Shown here: positions 19,489 through 28,130 of the stretch, piece after piece
Position numbering within the stretch: position 1 is the first letter of the stretch
How the letters are laid out: every line of letters begins with the position of its first letter
Source of the DNA: CAWDBV01 sp963800705
GTDB taxonomy: Bacteria > Actinomycetota > Thermoleophilia > Solirubrobacterales > 70-9
Length of the DNA: 35,085 nucleotides
Assembly (NCBI GenBank): GCA_963800705.1
Contig: CAWDBV010000004.1
Coordinates: 1 to 35,085 of the forward strand
Direction of reading: 5' to 3'
Program-made: the position numbers and the translations under genes
The notes under the pieces: model-generated
Databases searched by the model: none
What the model was told of the DNA's origin: nothing
The model's input: only the letters and a program-made list of their open reading frames with translations

Positions 19489-20073
19489 ATGGGCTACGGA
19501 TCGCGGCAGCGAGTCGGGCCAGGCGAGCGTCGAGCACGTCGGCCTCGTCGCTGGTCGCGGCGCTCCTTTTCGCGGCCGCTCGCGGTCGCCACCCCGGTGG
19601 CCGGCGTGGGCGAGGAGGTCGCGGCGGCGATCGGCGGCGCGTTCGCCTCCGGGCGCCCCGAGGCGGCGCCGGCGCCCGTGCGCGCGCCGGAGGAGACCTG
19701 GGCCGAGCGGCGCGCGGCGGTCGACCGCTGGCTCGCAGCCGACCTCGGCGAGTTCCTCGCCTACCGATCCTCGCCGGACCGCGACCCGCGCCTGGACTAC
19801 TCGACCGACTACTGCTCGGCGCCCCTCGTCGGCTCGAGCGGCGCCTCCTTCGATTTCTCCGACGCCTGCCTGCGCCACGACTTCGGCTATCGCAACTACG
19901 ACCGCCTCGGGATCTTCGGCCGCCGCAAGGCCGCGGTCGACGATCGCTTCCTGGCCGACATGCGCGACCACTGCGCGGCGCGACCCGCCGAGCGAGCGAA
20001 CCGCTGCTTCGCCTGGGCGCGTGCCTTCTACGAGGCGGTGCACCGGCTCGGCTTCCTGAGCGGCCACGGATAG
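19489..20073 (+). CDS. Phospholipase A2-like protein with TadE/pilin-like N-terminus (frameshifted)
   Basis: The C-terminal 100 residues match the prokaryotic phospholipase A2 family: a Tyr-Cys pair (DYCSAPLVG), then FDFSDACLRHDFGYRNY with the catalytic His-Asp, and a later Asp and Cys (FLADMRDHCAA). These enzymes cleave the sn-2 acyl chain of phospholipids and are usually secreted. The N-terminus, repaired across an extra G at about 19492 and indels near 19550-19580, reads MATDRGSESGQASVEHVGLV followed by an Ala/Leu/Phe-rich span. This GQxSVE-plus-hydrophobic layout is that of TadE- and Flp-type pseudopilin leaders. So the enzyme seems to be membrane-tethered or exported through a pilin-like leader. 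About 195 residues. The corrected ATG at 19489 is the best start. A linker rich in Pro, Ala and Glu joins the parts. Confidence 0.8.
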   Translation: MGYGSRQRVGPGERRARRPRRWSRRSFSRPLAVATPVAGVGEEVAAAIGGAFASGRPEAAPAPVRAPEETWAERRAAVDRWLAADLGEFLAYRSSPDRDPRLDYSTDYCSAPLVGSSGASFDFSDACLRHDFGYRNYDRLGIFGRRKAAVDDRFLADMRDHCAARPAERANRCFAWARAFYEAVHRLGFLSGHG

Positions 20074-20109
20074 GGCCTTACTTCCGTGCCTTGCCCGCGT
20101 CACACCCAC

Positions 20110-20196
20110 ATGGAACACAAGGAACCGATCATCCCCGCCGCCTTCCTGATCCTGGTGGTCACGATCGCGGCCGCGCTGCTCGCGATGCCGAATTAG
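20110..20196 (+). CDS. 28-residue single-span membrane miniprotein
   Basis: A short open frame: MEHKEPIIPAAF, then a hydrophobic stretch of about 16 residues rich in Val, Ile, Leu and Ala, and a Met-Pro-Asn end before TAG (20194-20196). The charged head and single span make a typical small membrane protein. It lies 37 bases after the phospholipase A2-like gene on the same strand. There is no strong ribosome site in front (only CACCCAC), and its stop overlaps the tail of the convergent DUF2332 gene, so it is a tentative call based on composition. Confidence 0.4.
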   Translation: MEHKEPIIPAAFLILVVTIAAALLAMPN

Positions 20197-21295
20197 CTCG
20201 GGCTCCGGGCAGCAGTCCGCGAAAGCGCTCGACCGCCGCGTCGTCGACCGTGAGCACGCGCGGGTGCGGCCCGCAGCGGGCGAGCAGCGTCGTCTCGATC
20301 GCGTCGCCGGCGCGCAGGTGGACCGAGATCGCGACCGCGGTCTCGCCGTCGGTGCCGCCCTCGGCGATCTCGAACTCGACCCAGAACGCGGAGCCCGGGA
20401 TCGAGGCGCCGCAGCCAGTCGCGAAGCGCCGCCTCGTAGCGCTCGCGCACGTCGTCGGGCAGGTAGTCGTGCATGATCGACTGGTAGGCGATCGCCCGCG
20501 GCTCGGCGGAACGGCGGGGCTCGAGGGCGCGGGCGGCGTCGTCGACGCTGGCCCGCTCGACCAGGGGCCGGCCGGCTTCGGCGGAGAGCTCGCGGAAGGC
20601 GGCGAGGCCGGCGCGGAAGCGCTCGAGCCGCTCGTCCTGGCCGGGCCAGATCAGGGCCTCGAGCCAGCGCGCGTCCTCGGGGTCGCGCAGGTCCGGGCGG
20701 GCGAAGGTCGTAGCCGACGCGGCTCGCGACGGCCGGTACCGCGCTCGGGCACCAGCGGGTCGCCGGCGGCCGTCGTCCAGACCCAGGGGAGGCGGTCGGC
20801 GACGAGGTTGAGCCCGGCGCTGGCCCCGAAGTCGAAGAGCTCGAGCTCGCGTCCGGGCTCGGCCTCGGCGGCGAGCGCCGCGGGCCACATCCAGGCGACG
20901 GCGCGCGAGGGGTCGTTGGTCTGCACGTGGCGGTTCGCAAGCGAGTGCCAGAGGTGGGTCCTGCCGGGTTCGATCGCGGCGGCGACGGCGGCGTCGGTGA
21001 TCGAGTCGAGGTCGCGTTCGGGGTTGCCGAGGGAGGCCCAGAGCGGATGCGGCGCGCCCTCGCGCAGGGCGTCGTCGCGCAGCGAGGTGAGGAGCATCAG
21101 CGGCCGCTCGGGCCAGAACCCGAAGCTGCGCCCGGCCCAGGCCTCGCGCAGGCCGTCGGCGAACTGCCCCGGGATCATCGGCCGCAGGACGTCGATGAGG
21201 CGCGCGTAGGCGGGCGAGCGGTCGGCGACGAACTCCCGCTGGAGCGCGAGGTCGTCGTCGAGCCCTTCGATCGGATCGGAGGCGATCGCGCGCAA
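20193..21295 (-). CDS. DUF2332 family protein, copy 2 (frameshifted)
   Basis: A second member of the DUF2332 family in this window. It shares with copy 1 the order: N-terminal helix with YARLIDVLRPMIPG, HPLWASLGNPERDLD, the segment THLWHSLANRHVQTNDPSRA (matching the 'QTNE.SR' region of copy 1), the glycine loop LELFDFGASAGLNLVADRL, and a C-terminal IAYQSIMHDYL corresponding to 'VFHSLVWIYL'. Frameshifts occur at about 20705 and 20405. The end is ambiguous: a TAA at 20193-20195 or a TGA at 20159-20161 depending on the frame. The corrected length of about 365 residues agrees with the family. The start ATG at 21295 is 46 bases from the divergent glucokinase start. Function unknown; the conserved glycine loop suggests a Rossmann-like fold. 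Confidence 0.8.
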
Positions 21296-21340
21296 GTTAT
21301 TCTCCGGGCCGAGATCGCCGGGGGCGGTAGGTTCCCGTCA

Positions 21341-22329
21341 ATGGCGCCGACGGCCACACGCACGAAAGCCGCGCGCGGCGGTATCGACCTCGGCGGAACC
21401 AAGATCCAGGCGGTCGTCGTCGACGGCCGCAACCGCGTCCTCGGCGAGTCGCGGACGGCGACGCCGACGACCGGCGGGCCGAAGGACGTCGCGGACGCGA
21501 TGGCGGAGGCGCTGCTCGCCTCGGCCGCCTCCGCCGGCATCCCGGCGCGGAGCTGCGCGGCGTCGGGATCGGCTCGCCCGGCAGCGCCAACGAGGAGACG
21601 GGCGTGGTCTCGAGCGCCCGCAACCTGCCGGGCTGGGAGGGCTCCTACCCGCTCGGCGACCGGCTCTCGACCGCGCTCGGCTGCCCGGTCAGGATCGGCA
21701 ACGACGTCCAGGTCGCCACCGACGCGGAGTTCAGCCTCGGCGCCGGCCGCGAGTTCGACTCGCTGCTCGGGGTCTTCTGGGGCACCGGCGTCGGCGGCGG
21801 CATCGTCCTCGACAAGAAGCCGTGGCTCGGGCGCGGATCGGCCGGCGAGATCGGCCACATCGTCGTCAAGAGCGGCGGGCGGCGCTGCCCGTGCGGCCGC
21901 AAGGGCTGCATGGAGGCCTACGCCGGCCGCGCGGCGATGGAGGCCCGCGCGCGCAAGCTCGTCGAGAAGGGCCACGAGACGAACCTCTTCGAGATCATGG
22001 AGGAGCGCGGCAACGACCGGCTCAAGTCGGGCATCTGGGAGCGCGCCCTGAAGCACGGCGACGCGCATGGCCGAGGAGCTTCTCGACGAGGCGGTGAAGG
22101 CGATCGGCACCGGCGTCGCCTCGGCCTGCAACGTGCTCGACGTCGAGTGCGTGATCCTCGGCGGCGGGCTCGGCCTCCGCTTCGGCGAGACCGTTCCTGA
22201 AGCGGATCGAGAAGCGCGCGATGAAGAACCTGTTCACGAGCGCCGATCCGCCCGCTTTCCGGCTCGCCGCGCTCGGCGACCTCGGCGGCGCGATCGGCGC
22301 CTCGCTGCTTGGTCAAGAGCCTGAAGTAG
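21341..22329 (+). CDS. glk: ROK family glucokinase (frameshifted)
   Basis: A ROK (repressor/ORF/kinase) family sugar kinase, most likely glucokinase, which phosphorylates glucose with ATP to glucose-6-phosphate in the cytoplasm. The ATP-binding phosphate-1 motif is GIDLGGTKIQAVVVD. The sugar-binding part has GNDVQVATDAEFSLGAG (catalytic Asp in GND), GTGVGGGIVLD, and GEIGHIVV (His that sits with the zinc). The zinc site CPCGRKGCMEAYA is the ROK hallmark. The C-terminal ADP site includes VILGGGLGLRFGE. There are four single-base insertions at about 21547, 22066, 22193 and 22310. The corrected length of about 328 residues is typical. It has no N-terminal helix-turn-helix, so it is a kinase rather than a repressor. 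It converges with zwf (14 bases between ends), which uses its product. Confidence 0.9.
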
Positions 22330-22342
22330 CCGGCGGAAGCCG

Positions 22343-23733
22343 CTAGCCCGGCAGCCAGGGCTTGCGCCAGCCGCCGAAGCCGTGGAGAAGCTGCGAGCCG
22401 CGCTCCGGTCCCCAGCTGCCCGGCTCGTAGGGATCGACCGGGCCCGGGTCGTCGAGCAGGGGCTGGACGATCCGCCAGGTCTCCTCGATCGCGGTCTGGT
22501 TCGGGAAGAGCTGGGTGTCGCCGAGCAGGGCGTCGCGGATCAGGCGCTCGTAGGGCTCGGGCTCCTCGCCGACCTGGGCCTCGAAGGCGAGGTCGAGGTG
22601 GACGTGCTGGAGCTTCTCCGCGCCCGGCTTCTTGGAGAGCAGGCAGAGCTCGGCGCCCGGCTCGGGCTTGATCCGAAGGACGAGCATGTTGGGGTCCGGG
22701 ACGCCGCCGCCGATGCCGAGCTTCGGCGGCGTCTTGAAGACGACGCGGACCTCGGTCACCTCGACCGGTAGCGACTTGCCGGCGCGGATGAAGAAGGGGA
22801 CCCCGTCCCAGCGCCAGTTGTCGATCTCGAGCTTGAGCGCGACGTAGGTCTCGGTGGTCGAGGTCTGCGGCGACGCCGGGGATGCCGAGATAGCCGTTGT
22901 ACTGGCCGCGGACGTAGCGGCCGGGATCGGCGTCGGGCATCGCCCTGAAGAGGTCGGCCTTGCGGTCGCGGATCGCGTCGCGGTCGCTCGGGCCCGCGGA
23001 GGGCGGCTCCATCGCGACCAGGGCGAGCACCTGGAGCAGGTGGTTCTGGACGACGTCGCGCAGCGTGCCGACCGCGTCGTAGAACGAGCCCCGGTCCTCG
23101 ACGCCGAAGTCCTCGGCCATCGTGATCTGCACCGAGTCCACGTAGTTGCGGTTCCAGACCGGCTCGAGGATCGAGTTGGCGAAGCGGAGGTAGGTGATGT
23201 CCATCACCGGCTCCTTGCCGAGGAAGTGGTCGATGCGCAGGAGCTGCGACTCGTCGATCACCTCGTGGAGCTCCTCGTTCAAGGCGCCGCGCCGAGGCCA
23301 GGTCATGGCCGAAGGGCTTCTCGACGACGATCCGCGCGCCCTCGGTGAGGCCGGCGGCGCCGAGGCCGCGGACGACGGTGCCGAACAGCGAGGGCGGGAT
23401 CTCGAGGTAGTAGACGACGTCGTCGGCGTCGCCGAGCGCGCTCTTCAGCGTCTCGAAGGTCTCCGCCTTCGCGTAGTCGCCCTGGATGTAGGAGAGCCGG
23501 GCGAGAACGCGCTCGAGCGCGTTCTGGTCGACGGCGCCCTCGGCGGTCGCCTCGATCGCGTCCTTCGCGTGCTGGCGGAGCGAGGCGTCGTCCCACTCGT
23601 CGATCGCGACGCCGATGATCCGGCAGTCGAGCTCGCCCCGGTGCTCGAGCCGGTAGAGCGCCTGGAAGGTCATCTTCTTGGCGAGGTCGCCGCTGATTCC
23701 GAAGATGACGAGGGTGTCCGCGCCGGTGGCCAA
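22343..23733 (-). CDS. zwf: Glucose-6-phosphate 1-dehydrogenase (frameshifted)
   Basis: This enzyme oxidises glucose-6-phosphate to 6-phosphogluconolactone with NAD(P)+, the entry of the oxidative pentose phosphate pathway. The coenzyme motif is VIFGISGDLAKK. The active-site sequence RIDHFLGKE is intact, as are EKPFGHD, FANSILEPVWNRNYVDSV, and the substrate-binding GKSLPVEVTEV. The C-terminal domain contains the P-N-Q-T-A motif before the last helices. Single-base insertions near 23288 and 22863 break the frame into three parts that join cleanly. About 462 residues, a normal length. The start ATG at 23733 is 57 bases from the divergent gnd start. The genome-wide pairing with gnd, pgl and a glucokinase makes the pathway assignment firm. 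Confidence 0.96.
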
Positions 23734-23790
23734 GGGCTCGGAGACTAATCAGTAACCCGTCGAGGCCGCCACGTGCATAGGATGCGGCCG

Positions 23791-24808
23791 ATGCAGCTCG
23801 GAATGATCGGACTCGGGCGGATGGGCGCGAACATCGTCCGGCGCCTCATGCGCGACGGCCACGACTGCGTCGTCTACGACGTGAACGCCGACGCGATCGC
23901 CGAGCTCGCCGGCGAGGGCGCGACCGGCGCCGACTCGCTCGAGGACTTCGCCGCCAAGCTCGAGAAGCCCCGCGCCGCCTGGGTGATGGTCCCGGCCGGC
24001 GACATCACCGAGCAGACCGTGAAGGACGTCGCCGCGGTGCTCGAGGCGGGCGACGCGATCATCGACGGCGGCAACTCCTACTACCGCGACGACATCCGCC
24101 GCGCGGCGATGGTGGGAGAGCAGGGCATCGACTACATCGACTGCGGCACGAGCGGCGGCGTCTTCGGCCTCGAGCGCGGCTACTGCCTGATGATCGGCGG
24201 CCCCGACGAGCGCGGTCGAGCGCCTCGACCCGATCTTCAAGACGATCGCCCCGGGCGTCGAGTCCGCGGAGCGCACGCCCGGCCGCAGCGGCGAGGTGAC
24301 CCCCGCCGAGAACGGCTACCTCCACTGCGGCCCCAACGGCGCGGGCCACTTCGTGAAGATGGTCCACAACGGGATCGAGTACGGGATCATGGCCGCCTAC
24401 GCCGAGGGCCTGAACATCCTCAAGAACTCCGACGCCGGCCTCAAGCAGCGCGACGCCGACGCCGAGACCGCGCCGCTCGACCATCCCGAGTACTACCAGT
24501 ACGAGATGGACATCCCGGACATCGCCGAGGTCTGGCGCCGGGGCAGCGTCGTCGGCTCCTGGCTGCTCGACCTGACCGCCGCCGCGCTCGCCGAGTCGCC
24601 CGAGCTGGCGGAGTTCGAGGGCCGCGTCTCCGACTCCGGCGAGGGCCGCTGGACCTCGATCGCCGCGATCGACGAGGGCGTGCCGTCGCCCGTGCTCACC
24701 AGCGCCCTCTACTCGCGCTTCGCCTCCCGCGACCTCGACGAGTACGCCAACAAGGTGCAGTCCGCCATGCGCAAGCAGTTCGGCGGGCACGACGAGAAGA
24801 AGGACTGA
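23791..24808 (+). CDS. gnd: 6-phosphogluconate dehydrogenase, decarboxylating, short GndA/YqeC type (frameshifted)
   Basis: This converts 6-phosphogluconate to ribulose-5-phosphate and CO2 with reduction of NAD(P)+. The N-terminal coenzyme motif is MIGLGRMGANIVRRL. Substrate-binding segments are DGGNSYYRDD and CGTSGGVFGLERGYCLMIGG; the catalytic Lys is in GAGHFVKMVHNGIEYGIM (Lys then Asn). At about 338 residues it is of the short type found in Gram-positives, not the 470-residue enzyme of enterics. Short forms often prefer NAD+, which is a family-level remark only. One extra C at 24211 shifts the frame. The ATG at 23791 fits the beginning of the coenzyme domain; an ATG at 23782 is in the same frame but adds only three residues. 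The stop overlaps the proposed pgl start. Confidence 0.95.
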
Positions 24809-25474
24809 CGCTGGAATTCGAGGTCGTCGCCGGCCCCGACGCCGCGGCGAAGCGGGCCGCCGAGCTGATCGAGGAGGCCGCCCGCGAGGCACTCGGGCAG
24901 AGCTCCTTCTCGATCGCGCTCTCGGGCGGTCACACGCCCTGGAAGATGCTCGCCGAGCTCGACCCCGATGCCCTCGGGGAGCCCGGGACGACGATCCTCC
25001 AGGTCGACGAGCGGATCGCGCCCGAGGGCGACCCGGACCGCAACCTCACCCACCTGCAGGAGTCGCTCTCCCGGTCGGCGCTCGAGCGCCTGCTGCCGAT
25101 GCCCGTGAACGACGATGACCTCGAGGCGGCTGCCGCGCGCTACGGCGCGGCGCTCTCGGACCCGATCGACCTCGTCCACCTCGGCCTCGGCCCAGACGGC
25201 CACACCGCCTCGCTGGTCCCCGGCGACCCGGTGCTCGAGGTCGCCGACCGGCCGGTGGCGATCACGGGCAACGAGTACCAGGGCCACCGCCGCATGACGC
25301 TCACCTACCCGACCCTCTCGGCGGCGCGGCGGATCCTCTTCCTGGTCACGGGCGCCGAGAAGCGCGACGCGCTCGCCAAGCTGCGCGCCGGCGACGACTC
25401 GATCCCGGCCGGCCCTCTGGGCTCAGCCGACGGCGTGATCGTCGCCGACAAGGCCGCCGCCGGCGAGAACCTAG
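24805..25474 (+). CDS. pgl: 6-phosphogluconolactonase
   Basis: This cytosolic enzyme hydrolyses 6-phosphogluconolactone, linking zwf and gnd. Family motifs are IALSGGHTPWKML (the sugar-isomerase-like SGG.TP loop), ILQVDERIAPEGDPDRN (the W/QVDER.V motif) and HLGLGPDGHTASLVPGD (active-site GPDGHTASLFP). The C-terminal helices read LSAARRILFLVTGAEK and GVIVADKAAAGENL. No ATG, GTG or TTG precedes the fold; the frame offers CTG at 24805, overlapping the gnd stop, or CTG at 24811. An indel that removed a normal start is just as likely. The stop at 25472-25474 requires one indel; otherwise the frame runs on into antisense of the next gene. About 223 residues, slightly short. It is coupled to gnd. 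Confidence 0.9.
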
Positions 25475-25480
25475 AGAGGG

Positions 25481-25926
25481 TCAGACGCCCTTGTCCCCGA
25501 TGCGGCTTGGGCAGCGGCGCGTGGTCGACTGCTGCTCGGTCGGCGCTCCGGTCGCGCGCTCGGTCTCCGCTCGTCGCGGCGGAAGCGGCCCTTGTCCCGG
25601 CTTGCCGTCGCGCGTCGGGGTCGACCTCGTCGGCGTGGCGCTCGTGCGCCTCCGCGGCCTCGCGCTCCTGCTTGGCATGGAGGGCGCGCTCCTCGGCCTC
25701 GGCGGCCTGGCGCTTCGCGCGCGCGGCCTGCTCCTCGGCGGCGGCACCCTCCTTCTCGGCGGTGAGCTTGCGGGCAGTCGCCTCCTCGCGGTGCTCGCGG
25801 GCAACGTGGCGCTGGCCCTCGCGCTCGCGCTCCTTTCCTCCTCGCGCCGGCGCGACGCCATGAAGATCAGCTGCCAGGACCAGCGATCACGGCGACCACG
25901 ATCAAGACGATTGCGATGGCGCTCAT
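25481..25926 (-). CDS. Single-span membrane protein with charged coiled-coil tail (frameshifted)
   Basis: The ATG at 25926 opens with MSAIAIVLIVVAVIAG, a single membrane span, followed after indels near 25860-25880 by a long Glu/Lys/Arg/Ala-rich helix. The heptad-like phrases are EHREEATARKLTAEKEGAAA, EEQAARAKRQAAEAEERALH and AKQEREAAEAHERHADEVD, which predict a coiled coil of about 80 residues. The end is basic and less ordered. This design, a short anchor and a cytoplasmic charged coil ending in 'ADEVDPD', is common in actinobacterial small proteins of unknown role. A weak AAAGGA ribosome site lies upstream. The gene converges with pgl and lies 60 bases downstream of gltD on the same strand. 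No catalytic motif is present. Confidence 0.65.
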
Positions 25927-25989
25927 GCGTCGATTCCTTTCGTATGCGGTTTCTCCTCCACCGCAAGGGCCTACCCGGCACGGCCGTTT

Positions 25990-27444
25990 CTAAAGGCGAA
26001 CCTGAACGTGAGACGCGATGCAGGCGGTGGCGCGCAGAGCGCGGTCGGCGAGGCGGGCGCAGCGCCGGCCCTCGGCGATCGCGGTGACGACCAGCGATTG
26101 GCCGACGCGCGCGTCGCCGGCCGCGAAGACGCCGGCGGCGGAGGTCTCGTAGGTCGGCGCGCGGTAGTTGCCGCGACTGTCGAGCTCGAGGTCCAGTCCC
26201 TCGACGATCTGGCCGTGCTCGGGGTGGGAGAAGCCGATCGCGATCAGGACGAGGTCGGCGGGCTCGGTGAACTCGCTGCCCTCGACGGGCTTCAGGGTGC
26301 GAGACGAGTTGCCGGTGACCTCGCGGCCAACGACGCGCTCGACCTTGCCGTCGCCCTCGATCGCGATCACCTGGTGGCCGAACTCCCGCTCGCCGCCCTC
26401 GTCGAGCGCGTAGGTCGTCGCCGACCGGCGCGGCTGCTCGGGCCACGGCGAGTCGGGGTAACGCCCGCCGACCGGGACCTCGGGGTAGACGTCGAGCAGC
26501 TTCACGTCGGTGGCGCTCTCGCGCAGCGCGTTCGAGACGCAGTCCATGCCGGTGTCGCCGCCGCCGACCACGATCACGCGCTTGCCCTCCGCGCTCGGCG
26601 GCGCCTGCTGGTCGTGGACTGGCAGGCCCTTCGTGGACCGGACGTACCGATGCCGACCGTAGAGGTACTCCATCGCGAAATGCACGCCGGAGAGCTCGCG
26701 GCCCGGCGCCTCCAGGTCGCGCTCGACGCGCGAGCCCGGCGCCAGCACGAGCGCGTCATGGCGCGAGCGGAGCTCCTCGATCGAGACGTCGGCGCCGACG
26801 TCGACGCCGCAGCTGAACTCGATGCCCTCGGCCGCGAGCAGCTCGAGCCGGCGATCGACGATCCACTTCTCGAGCTTCGCGTCGGGGATCCCGAAGCGCA
26901 GGAGGCCGCCGGGGGCCTCGTCGCGCTCGTAGACGACGACGGCGTGGCCGACCTTGTTGAGCTCGTCGGCGGCGGCAAGCCCGGCCGGTCCCGAGCCGAC
27001 GATGCCGACGGTCTTGCCCGTGCGCTCGTCGGGCGGCCGCGGCACGACCCAGCCCTCGTCGAAGGCGCGGTCGATGATCGAGTACTCGATCTGCTTGATC
27101 ATCACCGGCTCGTCGATGATGTCGAGGACGCAGGCCGCCTCGCAGGGCGCGGGGCAGATCAGGCCGGTGAACTCGGGGAAGTTGTTGGTGGCGTGGAGCT
27201 GCTCGATCGCGGCTTCCCACTGCCCCGTACGCACGAGGTCGTTCCAGTCCGGGATCAGGTTGCCGAGCGGGCAGCCGTTGTTGCAAAACGGCACCCCGCA
27301 GTCCATGCACCGGCGCGCCTGCTGGCGCAGCTCGGGCTCGGGCAGCACCTGGTAGATCTCGTCGTAGTCGCGCACCCGCTGGGCGGGATCGCGCTCGGGC
27401 GCGCGGACGCGCTCGACCTCGAGAAATCCGCGGGGGTCCGGCAT
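25990..27444 (-). CDS. gltD: Glutamate synthase small (beta) subunit
   Basis: An intact 484-residue NADPH-dependent oxidoreductase subunit of glutamate synthase. It passes electrons from NADPH to the large subunit, which makes two glutamates from glutamine and 2-oxoglutarate. The N-terminal domain has the cysteine set for two 4Fe-4S clusters (CMDCGVPFCNNGCPLGN and CPAPCEAAC). The FAD motif is VGIVGSGPAGLAAADELN, the NADPH motif VIVVGGGDTGMDC, and the second FAD-binding segment GVFAAGDARVGQSLVVTAI. The start ATG at 27444 shares a base with the gltB stop (TGATG), so translation of the pair is coupled. It is one of the few long genes in the window without a frameshift. Confidence 0.97.
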   Translation of the reverse strand: MPDPRGFLEVERVRAPERDPAQRVRDYDEIYQVLPEPELRQQARRCMDCGVPFCNNGCPLGNLIPDWNDLVRTGQWEAAIEQLHATNNFPEFTGLICPAPCEAACVLDIIDEPVMIKQIEYSIIDRAFDEGWVVPRPPDERTGKTVGIVGSGPAGLAAADELNKVGHAVVVYERDEAPGGLLRFGIPDAKLEKWIVDRRLELLAAEGIEFSCGVDVGADVSIEELRSRHDALVLAPGSRVERDLEAPGRELSGVHFAMEYLYGRHRYVRSTKGLPVHDQQAPPSAEGKRVIVVGGGDTGMDCVSNALRESATDVKLLDVYPEVPVGGRYPDSPWPEQPRRSATTYALDEGGEREFGHQVIAIEGDGKVERVVGREVTGNSSRTLKPVEGSEFTEPADLVLIAIGFSHPEHGQIVEGLDLELDSRGNYRAPTYETSAAGVFAAGDARVGQSLVVTAIAEGRRCARLADRALRATACIASHVQVRL

Positions 27445-28122
27445 CAGGCAGCGGCCTCCAGCGCGGACTCTTCGCCCTCGCGGTCGCGCTCGGCGAGAAC
27501 TTCGCGGTACGCGCGCGAGATCACCAGCTTGAACTCGGTAAGCGCCTCGTCCCAGCGCTCGAGGAGCGCCGCAGCGCGCACCGAGCCGGTCCGTTGCAGA
27601 TGCTCGGAGATGAGCTCGCGGAGGTCGCCGGCGCGCTCGGCCGTCACCGACTCGACGTCGACGAGCGCGTGGTTGGTGCGGCCCGAAAGCTTGTCGGCCG
27701 GGTCATGGACCCAGGCGAAGCCACCGCTCATGCCGGCGCCGAAGTTCTCGCCGGTCTCGCCCAGCACGACGACGCGGCCGCCGGTCATGTACTCACAGCC
27801 GTGGTCGCCGATCCCCTCGACGACGGCGTCGGCCCCGGAGTTGCGGATCGCGAACCGCTCGCCGGCCTGGCCGTTGAAGAAGGCCTTGCCGCGGGTCGCT
27901 CCGTAGAGCAGCACGTTGCCGGCGATCACGTTGTCGGCGGCGACGAACGTCGAGCCCTCCGGCGGGCGGCAGGCGAGGATCCCGCCGGAGAGGCCCTTGC
28001 CGGCGTAGTCGTTGACGGCGCCGTCGAGGTCGATCGTCACGCCGGGGGCGAGCCAGGCGCCCATGCTCTGGCCGGCGGAGCCGTGCAGGTCGAGCACGAT
28101 CGTGTCGTCGGCCAGCCCGTCC
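27444..28122 (-). CDS. gltB: Glutamate synthase large subunit, C-terminal GXGXG domain only (cut by chimera)
   Basis: Only the last 225 or so residues of the large subunit are present. They form the GXGXG beta-helix domain that structurally couples the glutaminase and synthase sites. Visible parts are DTIVLDLHGSAGQSMGAWL, the repeated glycine turns GKGLSGGILACRP and GATRGKAFFNGQAGERFAIR, GIGDHGCEYMTGGRVVVLG, and GAGMSGGFAWVHD, with an acidic helical tail ending EESALEAAA. The full protein is about 1,500 residues, so the amidotransferase and FMN/3Fe-4S domains are missing. Upstream, the frame continues into TrpC sequence from another genome. The stop overlaps the gltD start, matching the usual gltBD operon. 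Confidence 0.93.
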
Positions 28123-28130
28123 GCAATCAG
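28112..28130. other. Chimeric junction between two genomes
   Basis: On the minus strand the reading frame passes from TrpC (AGADALLLIA) into GltB (DGLADDTIVLDLHG) without a stop. Base composition changes abruptly at the same place, from very GC-rich with codons ending in G/C to mixed codons with many A/T. Each partner is truncated at the join inside a conserved domain. This pattern is what a read or assembly chimera produces. The exact base cannot be fixed to better than about 15 bases. Confidence 0.85.

Noticed and set aside
23773..25863. A gnd-pgl-downstream single fusion protein
   Set aside because: The long open frame results from an extra base at 24211 and a lost stop at the pgl end; the gnd stop at 24806-24808 is present in the correct frame.
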